A stretch of DNA of 64,000 nucleotides from Aldrovandia affinis (GCA_029706075.1 JAINUG010000197.1:1527009-1591008); one strand, 5' to 3'. Counted from the stretch's first letter, positions 46,810 to 57,668 are shown. Notes: generated by a model not told the origin, from the letters alone. Made by a program: numbers and translations.

Positions 46810-47626
46810 GTAAACATGCCAGACATTAGAAATGAAATTTGGTTACCTGAAAAGGGCGTAATTGTAAATAAAGACTAGAAATTGTCTTTTAAAGGAGAAG
46901 GACATTCTGCAGAGAGTAAAAATACATTTAAAAAAATATTTTTGGGCAAAGATGCAAGCACCTAGAGCATGATACATGTAATACCTGCTTGACAAGAATG
47001 CGCTCCTAAGATTTAGGCATATTACGTAGCCTGCAAGAACCCCACTCCTGTGTTATACTAAAAGTACATGTACATCAGCTTTTAAGCTCTAGGTTACGTA
47101 TCATTGTCTTTACGATTTCAAAGTCAATGATCTATAGATTGATATTGTCCTCTGCCAATCAAGCAATTTGGTGTGTCAATACTACATTCCAATCTTTTAA
47201 ACCTTATCTTGAAAGTGAGTCTACGTAGCAATTTCAGAGTTTCCCTGGCCTCAAGCTCCAATCGTTAATTTCAAAGTCATTAAATGTTTTAAGTGCTTGA
47301 TGGGAATTGTATTACAGTGCCAAATTGGAAGACACAACAGAATCTTAAAAAGGTTTTATAGCGACCGTACAAAAAGGAATCAAACTATTACAGTATATAG
47401 ATTAACATCACAATAAACATAAGTAACAACATTTGGACTGAACTAAATGTGGTCAATTTTCCTTTATGGTTATTAAACCACCAAATGCTGAATTGTGACA
47501 GAGTACGTTTTAACAGTAGCAGAATACAGTGCCGATTCTACTTTTCAAAGCCATGCAGTGTTATGAAAGAGACTTTGAGAGCCTTCTCTAAAGAGTGAGT
47601 AAATGAGTGTTGTCGGTGCTCTCCAG

Positions 47627-47721
47627 GGCCATCGCATGTGTCTAGCTATTGAAGCCGCCATCACCGCAGAGGAGCATCGGATGACCACATCCACACCGTT
47701 CTTCCCCATTACCATTGGCAG
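47627..47721 (+). CDS. plk4: plk4 exon 12 (end of PB2)
   Basis: GHRMCLAIEAAITAEEHRMT, then TSTPFFPITIG. Donor GTGAGA. Confidence 0.95.
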
Positions 47722-48247
47722 GTGAGACAGAAAAACATCAAATCTGCATCCTTCGTGCGCGTGATGCAAATGGCTTGAATTTTTGCCGTCAGTGTGGCTC
47801 ACACTCACAATGGCCTGCTTCTTCAGTGACATGGCAGAATACATTTGTTATAAGCACATTTAAAGGGGGATTTTACCCATTACATTTTTGTAATGTTATC
47901 TTTCATCCTTATTGTAGTTTGAAGCAATGGTGTGTATACGGTGCAGATATTGAAATTATTCTAGAAAAAATGAAGGAAAAACATTTTGCTTTGGAACTTC
48001 CAGCTTATGTAACTAGAATCTTCCACAATTCGTTTCTTTCTCTCGTACCCTGTAAGGTGTGGTTATGGATTTGTGTGGATGGTGTAGGCTTCTCACGAGT
48101 ATTCACCTTGACCATATGTTACCAACACATGTGCTAATGCAGTGTAGTAAGCTAGCTAGCTTGTGGAAGGCTACTTCTGAAAAGAAAACGGCAACTCGGT
48201 TTGATGGTGTGATGTAAATCACCTGAACCGTAAATGTGTTCCCTCAG

Positions 48248-48377
48248 GAGGCCTCCCAAAGCAGACTCCTCCAGCCCCACCTCCCAGAATACGCAGGGGT
48301 GGAAGCCGCCTGCTGTTTCTGATGTTGTGCAGGACTGTCAGACCTCCCCCACCCAGCCGCCTCACATCACTCCTTCG
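48248..48377 (+). CDS. plk4: plk4 exon 13 (linker to PB3)
   Basis: RPPKADSSSPTSQNTQGWKP, then a Pro/Thr-rich stretch ending TQPPHITPS. The donor TCG|GTAAGA is strong and leaves phase 0. Confidence 0.9.
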
Positions 48378-48770
48378 GTAAGATTACCCCTTCACCCCTC
48401 ACACTATATACCCCCACTCATCCACCCCACATTACCCCTTCCCTTAAGGTCACCCCATCAGCTCTCACAATACATGGCCCCCACCTAAGCACCCCACATT
48501 ACCCCCCTCCATCAGATTACCCTGTCATATCTCACAATACACACAGGCTACACACAGCCTATCTGTTCCCTATAAAATAAAATGTTTCATCATGATTTAG
48601 ACTGCACTCTCTTCCTTATCAAATCAAATACTTTATCACAATTTAGACCACAGTCTAACTGTTCCTTATCAAATGGAAAGGCTTGCTTTATTTTTGTTTG
48701 CTTCACTAAAATCAAAGGGTCTACAGAACAACACTGCAGTAGAACATTTCCATTGATCTCTTTCCTTCAG

Positions 48771-48915
48771 ATGATTTCCTATCAACGGGTCAGATTTCAC
48801 TTCAGCCAGCCTGGTCAAAAACGTCTCCCAAACATCCTCGAAGAAAGAGCACGCCACCAGTACAGGGAAAGTGCTGAAGTCTGTCTTTGTGCCCAACATC
48901 GGTTGGGCCTCACAG
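48771..48915 (+). CDS. plk4: plk4 exon 14, frame does not carry through (145 nt)
   Basis: From acceptor CCTTCAG the phase-0 frame begins MISYQ. The conserved PB3 start KVLKSVFVPNIGWASQ (48868-48915) lies in the +1 frame. That frame also reads protein-like from 48784 (NGSDFTSASLVKN), but has TGA at 48772-48774. The exon is 145 nt, and exon 15 needs phase 0. One extra base, or two missing, near 48780-48786 explains everything. As written, translation ends ADKR-stop early in exon 15. It could be an assembly or sequencing error, a real frameshift allele, or an unusual splice choice; no alternative acceptor matches phase with the strong exon 13 donor. Confidence 0.8.
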
Positions 48916-49158
48916 GTAATGACTGAACCTCAGACACAGACTGTCTCTGTTCTGTTAAACGAGTGAGTAGAAAGTATGTGCATATTTCCAGCATACTGGT
49001 ATACTAAATAGCATGTACTTTGCACAGTTTGTGGTGCTGTTAGTGCAGTACATACTTTCAGTAAATAGTATGGGTATTCGGACATGGTCTGTGTGTCTGA
49101 TGTTGATGACGTACTCTAAGTATGTCTGATGTTGATGTTTTGTCTGTGGGACCTACAG

Positions 49159-49265
49159 CTGACAAGCGGTGAGGTGTGGGTGCAGTTCAATGATGGCTCC
49201 CAGCTGGTGGTGCAGGCGGGCGTTTCCTCCATTATTTACACTTCCCCTGAAAGCCGGACCACCAG
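49159..49265 (+). CDS. plk4: plk4 exon 15 (PB3)
   Basis: [20 protein letters not shown], then [15 protein letters not shown]. This is the core of the third polo box. Acceptor ACCTACAG. Confidence 0.95.
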
Positions 49266-49378
49266 GTACTAAACCCACCACAAGGGGAGCAGTACACCTC
49301 CACATTTAAAGCCATTTGTTTATTTTCCCTCGTTCACATGCCGATGCAAGCCTTACATTTCTGTTTATCTCGTTTCAG

Positions 49379-49478
49379 TTACAAGGAGAATGAGAAACTT
49401 CCAGAACATGTTAAGGAGAAGCTGCACTGCCTGTCGTCCATCCTGGGGCTGTTAGCTAGCCCTGCAGGGCGGCGCTAA
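49379..49478 (+). CDS. plk4: plk4 exon 16 (C-terminus and stop)
   Basis: YKENEKLPEHVKEKLHCLSS, then ILGLLASPAGRR and TAA at 49476-49478. Confidence 0.95.
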
Positions 49479-49813
49479 AGGGCACTCCATTTTCATACCC
49501 CTGTGGTGCTGCAGTGAAAGAATTTAGAAACAGACCTGTGCTAACTGGGAAGATACTTTTCTCCACACTTTACCCCCTTCCATAGCAATACACTTGTCTT
49601 GATACACTGCGTGTAAATACTTGTAAGCTGTACAATTAAGTGTAAGAGAATAATGTAAAAGAATATATATTTTTAATGTTTTGTACAGTGTATGCTTATT
49701 CCAGGAGTCTCCATGAAAGCAGACTTTGCTTTGTTCAGATTAATGTCATAGCTGCAATGAATGTAGTTGAACTGTAGTATGTGCAAAAAAAAAAAAAAAA
49801 AAAAAGCTTAAGC

Positions 49814-49819
49814 AATAAA
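49814..49819 (+). terminator. plk4 polyadenylation signal AATAAA
   Basis: Canonical AATAAA 336 nt after the plk4 stop, preceded by a 20-bp genomic A-run (49786-49805). Downstream GTGTATATGGAGTCTG is GT-rich. Confidence 0.7.
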
Positions 49820-50220
49820 ACAGCTGTGAGCTGGGTGTATATGGAGTCTGTAATTGGTCACATGCTTTTATTTTGATCTTTTTGCTCCTCACTTCCTGAA
49901 CAGTCAAAAAAATGAAATCTTACATGGAGTGACATACACTATTGTTGTCACAAAACTGTTTATTAAAATAACTATAAAATATTAAAGGCTTGAACCGTAA
50001 TCTATAAACTTTTCAGTTCCAACATCTCTACTTTCACTCTCAAGGTATTATAAGACAGGTGGTTTGTGTATATTGTCTCTGAGTCAGTAACATACGACAT
50101 ATCAGTTCAACTTTGGCCTCATTAGATTATGTATATAATTGACATTACATTGTCAGATAGTTTGTGTAGAATAGATAGGATATTTTCCTAATTTCACAAG
50201 ATTCTAATTAGCCATTTATC
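49820..50220. other. Downstream of plk4, nothing seen
   Basis: AT-rich intergenic sequence. Confidence 0.6.
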
Positions 50221-50222
50221 TA

Positions 50223-50672
50223 CACTACCGGTCAAAAGTTTTAGAACACCCCCATTTTCCAGTTTTTACTTAAATGTAAGAAGTTAAAGTCCAGTGAATA
50301 ACCTGGAATGGTACAAAGGTAAGCGGTAAACTGCCAGAGGTTTAAAAAAAAAAAAAAAAAAAAAGTTTACCAAAAACAAAAAAAATGTACATTTGTTGGC
50401 ATTGAGTAGTTTCCTACACCATCAAAAGGCGCTAGGAAACTGACAGGAAGAGGTATGGCAGACCCAAAGCCACAACAAAATCAGAAGACAGGTTTCTGAG
50501 AGTCAACAGCTTGCCTGATAGGCAGCTCACAGGACAACAGCTTCAAGCACAGTTTAGCACTGGTCAAAGTAAGGAAGTCTTAGTTTCAACTGTGAAGAGA
50601 AGACTGAGCTGCAGGTTTGACAGGTCGAGTGGCAGTAAGAAAGCCATTGCTAAAAACGTTTGACCGGTAGTG
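50223..50672 (+). mobile_element. Tc1-family deletion derivative (CACTACCGGTCA ends)
   Basis: CACTACCGGTCAAAAGTTTT at the left and TGACCGGTAGTG at the right (50661-50672) are inverted. TA lies at 50221-50222. The interior keeps a short, broken piece of transposase N-terminal coding sequence (readable in pieces such as LRAAGLTGRVAVRKPLLK). A sibling copy is at 54010-54376. Confidence 0.85.
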
Positions 50673-50689
50673 CATATAGGCTATATATA

Positions 50690-52354
50690 CAGTCCTGGCC
50701 AAAAGTTTTGTCGCATGAGTGGACAAAAGTGACAATTGCTAATTACCCAACTCTTAATTAGCTAATAAAGTTAGGAAACAACACAAATTAATCATAAGTG
50801 TCTAAAGTTTATTTAGATACCATCAAAACAAAAATTTCATAGATGCTTATAAGGTTTATAGCTTGATAATGATCAACAGGCCAGTTTTGGCTGGACAAAA
50901 GTCTTGTCGCAATGACCAACTCCAATTTCTAGGCCACAGTGAATAAGGAAGAAACAAACAAGGGGCTTGATTAGTCAGATGTAAGTAACTTTGAGCTATA
51001 AAAACAGAAATTTGACACTTTAAGCCATCAGTTCATGCTCAACATTGCTTCTGTCAACATGCCCAAGATCAAACCAGAAACCAAAGTGCTGATCATCAAG
51101 AATCTCAAGTCCAAGTCTCCTGCTGAAGTTGCAGACATCTTCAATGTGTCTAAACGGCAGGTGGAGAGGATTCGCAAGCGCTACCAAGAGACTGGCGACG
51201 TCCATGACAGACCCAGGTCGGGCAGACCGCACAAGACAACTGCTCGAGAAGACAGCTTGCTGGTCCGACTGTCAAAAGCCAGCCCCATGTCAACCGCCTC
51301 ACAGCTCCAGGAGGAGTGGACGCCAGCTCGCTTGCTCGCAATGGTCTCCACGGTCGTATTGCTGCCCAGAAACCAGCGCTAAACAAGAGACAGCTAAGAA
51401 ATCATGTTGCGTACGCCAAGGCCCATAGCCTGACGGAAGGTTGGACAGCAGAAAAGTGGCAAAAAATAGATTTTTCAGATGAATCGTCAGTTGAGCTCCA
51501 TCCCAAGCGCCGCCAATATTGTCGACGACCCTCTGGGGCCCGTCTGGACCCACGGTTCACCCAGAAGACAGTCAAATTTGGAGGTGGAAAGATTATGGTT
51601 TGGGGTTACATCCAATACGGAGGTGCCAGGGAGATCTGTAAGGTGGATGGTAACATTGACAGTGCCAAATATCAACAGATTCTTGCCTCCCAGTACATTC
51701 CCAACTACAAAAGGGGTCAGATTTTTCAACAGGATGGAGCTCCTTGCCATACCTCAGGTTCCACTATGAAGTTTCTCAGGGGGAAGAAGATCAAGGTCCT
51801 TCAGGGATGGCCAGCACAGTCTCTAGATATGAATATTATTGACCATATCTGGGGAAGAATGAAGGAGGAAGCTTGGAGGACCAAGCCGAAGAACTTGGAG
51901 GAGCTTTGGGATGCCTGCAAGGTGGCCTTCCATGCCATCCCCGACGACTTCATCAACAAGCTCTACGACTCTCTGCCAAACCAGATGGCAACTGTTCTGC
52001 AGGCCAAAGGAACCCATACAAGATATTAATTTCTTAACTTATAGTCCATGATGAAATACTAGACAGATTTTTCATTTGTTATTTTATTTACTTTTTGAGA
52101 AAGATAACATTTCTTGATTATAATTTGATTTGAGACAAGACTTTTGTCCAGGTAGAAATTGGCTTGTTCATCATTATCAAGCAATAAACCTTATAAGCAT
52201 CTATGAGATTTTTGTTTTGATGGTATCTAAATAAACTTTAGACACTTTATGATAAATTTGTGTTGTTTCCTAACTTTATTAGCTAATTAAAAGTTGGGTA
52301 ATTAGCAATTGTCACTTTTGTCCACTCATGCGACAAAACTTTTGGCCGGGACTG
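50690..52354 (+). mobile_element. Tc1-like transposon (1665 bp), long inverted repeats
   Basis: CAGTCCTGGCCAAAAGTTTT and the right-end reverse CAGTCCCGGCCAAAAGTTTT begin inverted repeats of about 200 bp, flanked by TA on both sides (50688-50689, 52355-52356). Repeats contain matching GTCGCATGAGTGGACAAAAG blocks. The transposase is full-length apart from a small deletion. Confidence 0.95.
51059..52029 (+). pseudogene. Tc1-like transposase, frameshifted and with E to D in the triad
   Basis: The N-terminal part (51059-51330) has two helix-turn-helix regions: KSPAEVADIFNVSKRQVERI and RYQETGDVHDRPRSGRPHKT. A small deletion at about 51325-51335, after QLQEEWTP, shifts the frame. The rest continues as ARNGLHGRIAAQKPALNK, DFSDESSVELHPKRRQ (first Asp), GGGKIMVWGYIQYGG and FQQDGAPCHTSGS (second Asp). 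Then QSLDMNIIDHIWGRMKEEAW follows, where relatives have an Ile-Glu-His: the third acidic residue is Asp, not Glu. It ends KGTHTRY and TAA. Confidence 0.92.
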
Positions 52355-53806
52355 TACATCTAAATATAAAAATCTGTTCAATATATCAATGTTTAGGGGT
52401 TGGGCACAGTGAATTAATAACCCTATTTATACTGGCTGCCGTTTTAATTAGTGTGGCTTGTTGCGCTGCTGCTGCGACGCGTGCGGTGTAAATTGGCTTT
52501 AGGGTAATATTGGAATTGGGCATATAGTCCATGAGCCAAGACCTGAAAATTCACCCACGGGGCTCATCTGGGTGGGCAAATTCTAGTTGTGTTTTTTGAC
52601 TTACTATACATCTCTAGTTCACAGTTTGGCATGATAACCATTGCGGACTGGTAGCTTAGTGGTAGTTATCATGCGTTGAATATGTGGACCCCTATATTGT
52701 CACACGCAAATTGTCGCGGCAAATATATCAACAACTTTTGAACCTTATATTGTACAGAGACCTATGAACCCACTTTTCTGCATAATTCAAGGATGGGGAA
52801 TTGATTGGAATGGTTATTTTAATGATTCAAACTTCCATATAAGCTTAAATGGCCTTTTATTGCAAGATTTTGCAAAAAAGCTCAACAAAAACAAAAACGT
52901 CTAGTAAATATCCCCAATTTGTAAGTATGTGCTGAAAAACAACATGCTTCTAATGGCTATAGAAAACTGTCCAACATTCTAAGCTTTAATTTGAGTGGTA
53001 ATATATGGTTGTAGCCCTAAAGATAAAGTCAGGAACGTCATTAACCCTTTGAGGAGTACGTTTTTTGAGAGTTCTAGTTCCAATTCATAGTGTTCTATTC
53101 TGAAATAGTCCATTTTGCATTGATAAGCCTTTATGATGTCATCAATTAGAATTAATTAGAATTCTAGATTGCATTTTAGAATGATCACACATTTGTGACC
53201 GTATGCCTCAAAGGGTTAAGGCTATGTCTATGATGCAGGTAAGAATTGGAGATAACTCTTACAGTCAGACAGACTGAGGTGTGAATTGGTGGATACTATA
53301 GTACCAGTCAGACAGACTGAGGTGGTGGTGTGTATTGATAGAGACCACACCAGGAACTTAAAGGAATAACAAAGATACAGTATATTTAAGTATTATGTTT
53401 CAATGTTTACCCAATGAATAGTGTTTCAGCCAAAAATAGCCAGTGCTATACAAGTCACCTCAAAATTGTATGATATATATATTTAACCTCCTCAAAAACG
53501 AATTATTTGAAATGATCATCATGTCACTGACTATCATTACAAACTTGACCAGATATTTCAGTTTTTTGTCCATATAGGACAGGTTTCCCTTGATATTACA
53601 CCACTCGTTTTTCATTACAAAGCACACAAAATGTACTAATTATTCATTAAACTGGCCATGATGGTCATAATGTGCTTTAAAAAAGAATTGCTGGCATGTT
53701 TTTAGTATCTTACACATGTAATGTTTCTCTTGCATTTAATGAGGGGCAGATTTGGCACAATAATATCCATTATGACCTGTAACTCACATAATATATATAA
53801 TATAAT

Positions 53807-53943
53807 ATGTCATTGAGCAGATGCTTTTATCCAAAGCGACTTACAGTAGTGAATGCATAGATTTTTCAGTATAGGTGGTCCCAGTGGGGATTGAACCCAC
53901 AACCTAAGCGTTGCCAACGCCATGCTCTACCTACTGAGCCACA
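53807..53943 (-). mobile_element. tRNA-derived SINE with L2-type tail
   Basis: On the minus strand the head carries an A box TGGCTCAGTAGG and a B box GGTTCAATCCC, spaced as in a tRNA. A short body follows, then the tail GTAAGTCGCTTTGGATAAAA, then GCATCTGCTCAATG. The tail matches the 3' end of the L2 LINE at 38 kb, implying mobilisation by L2 machinery. The tRNA part lacks acceptor-stem pairing, so it is not a tRNA gene. Confidence 0.85.
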
Positions 53944-53965
53944 CAGAACCACATCAACGGATTGA

Positions 53966-54004
53966 CGGACTACAATGAATCAGAGGATGATTCATTGTAG
54001 TCCG
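53966..54004. repeat. Perfect 16-bp hairpin, 7-nt loop
   Basis: CGGACTACAATGAATC pairs exactly with GATTCATTGTAGTCCG. It sits between the SINE and the MITE. Confidence 0.9.
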
Positions 54005-54009
54005 AATTA

Positions 54010-54376
54010 CACTACCGGTCAACACCCCCATTTTCCAGTTTTTACAGAAATTTAAGCAGTTCAAGTCCAGTGAATAACCTGAAATGGTACAAAGGTAAGT
54101 GGTAAACTGCCAGAGTAAACAAATTCAGAGTTATAAAAAAGGCCCTTTTCAGGGTTTCCTCCAGTTTCCAAGTGCCTTTTGATGGTGTAGGAAACTACTC
54201 ACTGCCATAAAATGGACATTATTCTTTCAGTTTTTGGTAACCTAAACTTTTTTTTTAACCTCTGGCAGTTTACCGTTTACCTTTGTACCATTTTAGGTTA
54301 TTCACTGGACTTTAATTGCTTAAATGTCAATAAAAAATGGAAAAAGGGGGTGTTCTAAAACTTTTGACTGGTAGTG
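54010..54376. mobile_element. Palindromic Tc1-type MITE (CACTACCGGTCA ends)
   Basis: Ends CACTACCGGTCA and TGACTGGTAGTG with TA on both sides. Internal arms are long inverted repeats (AGTCCAGTGAATAACCTGAA on the left, its reverse near 54290-54310). It is the same family as 50223-50672 without coding sequence. Confidence 0.9.
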
Positions 54377-54692
54377 TATGTTCAACATTGTCCTCAGTTT
54401 CAGACACTTCCTCCTCTATTTCTGCTCATGTTCCGCTTCTGACAATTGCTTCTGAGTGATCGAGTGAGTAAATGGTGAGTGGGACCTTTTTTATATCAGT
54501 GTTGCCCCTCTCAGACAGCAACAGAGTGGATTCCCACAACTTAGATCTGCATCTGTCTCATGTTATGTCTATGAGGCATTGGTAAGCTTTTTGAAGATAA
54601 AATATATTTATAAATATGCCTTTAGTTCAAATAAAAGTAAGAAGAAATATTTGCATCTATTTGGGATAGTCTTTATGCTTGTGGTGAGAACA

Positions 54693-54704
54693 GTGTGTGT
54701 GTGC

Positions 54705-54725
<21 letters not shown>
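54693..54725. repeat. (GT)n microsatellite
   Basis: GT repeat with one GC interruption, followed by a GAGA run. Confidence 0.9.
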
Positions 54726-54735
<10 letters not shown>

Positions 54736-55127
54736 TGAAAGTGAGAGAAAAACAAAGTGTCCCTCTTATTTATACTAGCTGCTAATTCATAAAGGCCTAT
54801 TCTCCTTTGCGGCCAAAAATGGCCGAAACATAAAAATGGGGTGCAAAGTGCATATAGAAATAAACAAAAACATCAAGATGTCAATATTCTGTATAGAAGT
54901 TCATGACCCCAAATTAGGCAAAGTCACCTGGCCTCAGGCTAAAACAAGTATGTTAACCAGCCTTTTTGTGATGATAAACACCTACATTCGGGTCAAATCT
55001 GTCCGACACAATACAAGGGTATGAATATTTAATGAAATAATGGACCAATACAAACTAAGCAAACAAAATACATGTGCTTAGGGAGAGGGATCTTCCAGAA
55101 CAATGGAGATTGGAGTCTTTGTTAAGA

Positions 55128-57226
55128 TCAGTCCTCTGTTTCAGAGTCAGTCAGGTCTGCCTCTGTGATCATCATGCCAAGGCCCTCCTCTTGGGGTTGA
55201 TTGTCACATGTTTGCAACTTGCACAGGTTTGTACATTTCAAGCCGCTGCTCATGCACTGGCATTCCGGGAGCTTGCATCTACGGCTGCAGTTGCAGGACA
55301 GCAGCTGCAGCACTACCTCAGGGGCTGGAGATCCCCGCATCCATTCCACGGTGAGCTGGCCATCGTCATTTCTGGCCCAGCCATGCTCGACTGGGCTTGG
55401 GACATGCGGATGTTGCTGAAGACTCGCATGGTGGCAGCTGGCTAGACTCGAGCTCCCCACACTGTGCGCAGAAAAGCTGGTGGCGGGCTGTGTTGATGTC
55501 CTCTGTTGTCGTGGACGCTGTGTACAGTTTGCATGTGAATGCTTGCAGCTTCTTGAATAGGTCCATGGATAGTTCCCCGGACTGTCCCAGCTTGCGAAAC
55601 ACTTCTTGGAAATGCTCTGATCTCATGATGAGCTTCAAGGCTCTGAGCTTCCCACGACCTGCGAAGGCACTCAACGTGTCACATCCAGTGTATGCGTACA
55701 TGCCAATCACAGCATTACAGACACAGTCTCCCAGGGCCTGGCGTAGCTTGGTCATGTCAAGATACCTTACCCGGTTCTTAGTTCCGCAGTTCTGGAACAA
55801 GGGACAGGAGATATTGGCAGAGAACGCCAGGCAGAGCAACAACACATTGGTGTCATCAGCTGTTACTACAACAGCGCTGTAGCCTTCCTCTGCGGCATGA
55901 GCTGCATTCAAAATCATTCTAGTGTCAGCCTCTTCTTGGTTTGACTGTAGGCTTGCAACCTCAGCCCACTGATCCTTGGTGATGTGCAAGCAGCTTTCCT
56001 CACTGGCGACGTAGAGCTGCTTGTCGTTCAGCCTGTCCCTTAGCTTGGGTGTTTTCCACTCGGCCACCAGGAACCTTATGAGGTTGGCCTTGTTGGCTAA
56101 ACTTCTGAGAAACTTACTCCATTGCTAGATCCGGTGACCTGGTGCAATGTTTCGGAACTGTATTCCTGTGGTGCGCCCCCTGTTCGCTCTCTCGGCATTC
56201 TTGATCGAGTCCTCCTGATATACATCGAAGATTACATCGATTCTCTGGCTCCTGGCTCCTTCATGTAGGATTTGAGTCAGTGCTGAGGCTGCACATTGAG
56301 AGAATGTCTGGTCATTGCCCTTCATCTTCTGAACCAGACTCATCCCATCAATGATGGTAGCAGACGGCCCAGGGATGGTCTCTGCTGGTAAGACCTGCTT
56401 CTCCAGCTCCCTGGCCAGAACAGCTTTGTTTGTCTTTCTCAGTGTCCCGTCTCTATTGGCGAGTGCCCATGGCAATGGCCCTAGTGGGTGGGAAAGGACA
56501 TCACTCATCTGGAGATGGCGGCTCTCTGCCACCAGGACCATGTGGGCGAAGAGCTTCCTGTCAACCTGCAGAATGACCTTGTTTGGGTTGCTTGCAGAAG
56601 GTTTATTTTTCGTATATCTGATAACATCTTCAGCCTCTTCTTCGTCATCTTATCATGGAACTGGGTCTTTGGTTTTTCGTCTTCAAGCTGGTCCCGCTTA
56701 AATCCCTTGTATGCTTCCATGCCAATTTTGTGGGCATCAAGAACGTCCCTTGCTACATCTGGAGGGAAAGGTACCTGTCGAAATGCTGACAAACTCACTT
56801 TCATTGGGTCGAAAGGGTTTGTCCAGTCATCTTCAAGAAGCTTTACAATGGACTGTACATCTGCTTCATCCCTGGTGATTCTAGGCATCTGCAGGTCTGG
56901 GTGGCTGAAGTGGGACATTCCGCGTCCCACCATCCTTCTGAGCTGCTTAAGGTAGTTGCTGCGGTACTCAGAAGTCAGGTAGTACCTCTCCACAGCAGCC
57001 CGTTTCAGGCTGAATCCCTTTGTGCCTCCTGCTGTCTGGGTATCTCGGTTGACTGTTTCCTCAATGGTTTGATCCACAGAGATCCGGCCGAAGGGATTCT
57101 GGCTACCAAGCTGGACACTGAAGCCACCATGCATGAACTGCTGGTGCACCTCTGGGTGATCAATGGGCAGACGTGACATTGTGGCATAGTAGTGTGGCAG
57201 GAAGCGTGCATAATTCAGCTTGTCAT
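55128..57226 (-). pseudogene. Broken gene of uncharacterised repetitive family (PIN-like region plus CXC-like tail)
   Basis: Reading from 57226 leftward: YDKLNYARFLPHYYATMSRL, GGFSVQLGSQNPFGRISVDQ, FDPMKVSLSAFRQVPFPPDV. After a frameshift near 56595: RKLFAHMVLVAESRHLQMSD, SHPLGPLPWALANRDG and IDVIFDVYQEDSIKNAER. An in-frame TAG (56113-56115, where a Gln is likely) precedes QWSKFLRSLANKANLIRFLV. Then come NQEEADTRMILNAAHAAEEG and VVTADDTNVLLLCLAF, an acidic pattern like PIN/FEN nucleases, and MYAYTGCDTLSAFAGRGK. A second frameshift near 55440 leads to the Cys-rich end LSCNCSRRCKLPECQCMSSG (CXC/tesmin-like). I know this as a recurrent multi-copy protein family of fish and marine invertebrates without established function, probably mobile. 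Its 5' exon(s) may lie further right. Confidence 0.75.
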
Positions 57227-57560
57227 AAGCTAATATTAGCTAGCATTAGCTGTTAATGTTTACGTTAACGTTACACATATATTTTTGCGGGAGTGGGAGA
57301 AAGCTTGCGCTACTGTTGATGTCCAGCGTGATGATGGAGACTCCGGGGCATCCACGGCACTGGCCATGGTATAATTCATGCCCTGAAAGAGAAATCCACA
57401 ACTAAACCACGCCCCGAAACGCAGACTGGCCAATCACAGCGCAGCATAGGACAGGCTCCGACAAAGGTCCAACAGTTTATGGCGGCACTCCGTTGACTCT
57501 GATGGAAAAGTTTGAGATTTTCTTCATTTTCGAGCTGGTTTTGTGGACTTTTAGCTAGTT

Positions 57561-57668
57561 ATGGTTAAACATTGTGCCTGGGGCACTTGTAACAGTGCCA
57601 CTCGTTACCGGAGAGGTTGGAAGGAGATATACGTTTTTTCCCATTCCAAAACCAAAATCAAATCCTGA
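57561..57668 (+). pseudogene. THAP zinc-finger start, frameshifted
   Basis: MVKHCAWGTCNSATRYRRGW, then KEIYVF. This has the C-x4-C opening of a THAP domain. At the T-run near 57635 the frame should shift to PIPKPKSNPEKC (the usual F-x-F/P-x-P part), but in-frame it ends at TGA 57666-57668. The shifted frame also meets TAG after KC. It is divergently oriented from the neighbouring minus-strand gene, with a CCAATCACAGCG between. THAP domains are common DNA-binding modules of transposases and their domesticated relatives. Confidence 0.7.

Larger units (their letters stand above)
35174..49478 (+). other. plk4: plk4 gene, 16 coding exons
   Basis: Polo-like kinase 4, the serine/threonine kinase that starts centriole duplication at the centrosome. 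Coding exons sum to 2797 nt, one more than a multiple of three; without the extra base the product would be 931 residues, near the usual fish and human length (about 940-970). Kinase domain about 12-265: Gly loop GRGSFACV, Lys41, HRD Asp136, DFG Asp154, T-loop Thr170, the same numbers as human. A beta-TrCP degron DSGIAT lies at 290-295, so self-triggered turnover should be conserved. A basic linker leads to PB1-PB2 (about 560-790) and PB3 (about 850-931, from KSVFVPNIGWASQ). All introns are GT-AG. Exon 14 breaks the frame as sequenced, which would remove PB3. Confidence 0.95.

Noticed and set aside
48793..48810. Alternative acceptors inside exon 14 (after GGGTCAG, CTTCAG, CCAG)
   Set aside because: Their phases (1, 1, 2) do not join the strong phase-0 donor of exon 13, and none has a better tract than 48770.
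48771..48926. Reading exon 14 in frame 0 as normal plk4 sequence
   Set aside because: The frame-0 translation ends soon after in exon 15 and lacks the conserved KSVFVPNIGWASQ; the conserved words are in frame +1.
49786..49805. A-run as a retroposed poly(A) tail
   Set aside because: It lies within the plk4 3' UTR just before AATAAA; no retrogene precedes it.
52640..52700. Second SINE head (TAGCTTAGTGG A-box-like)
   Set aside because: No B box at tRNA spacing and no tail.
53881..53943. Possible tRNA gene
   Set aside because: A and B boxes are present but acceptor-stem pairing and discriminator are not; it carries a LINE-type tail, so it is a SINE head.
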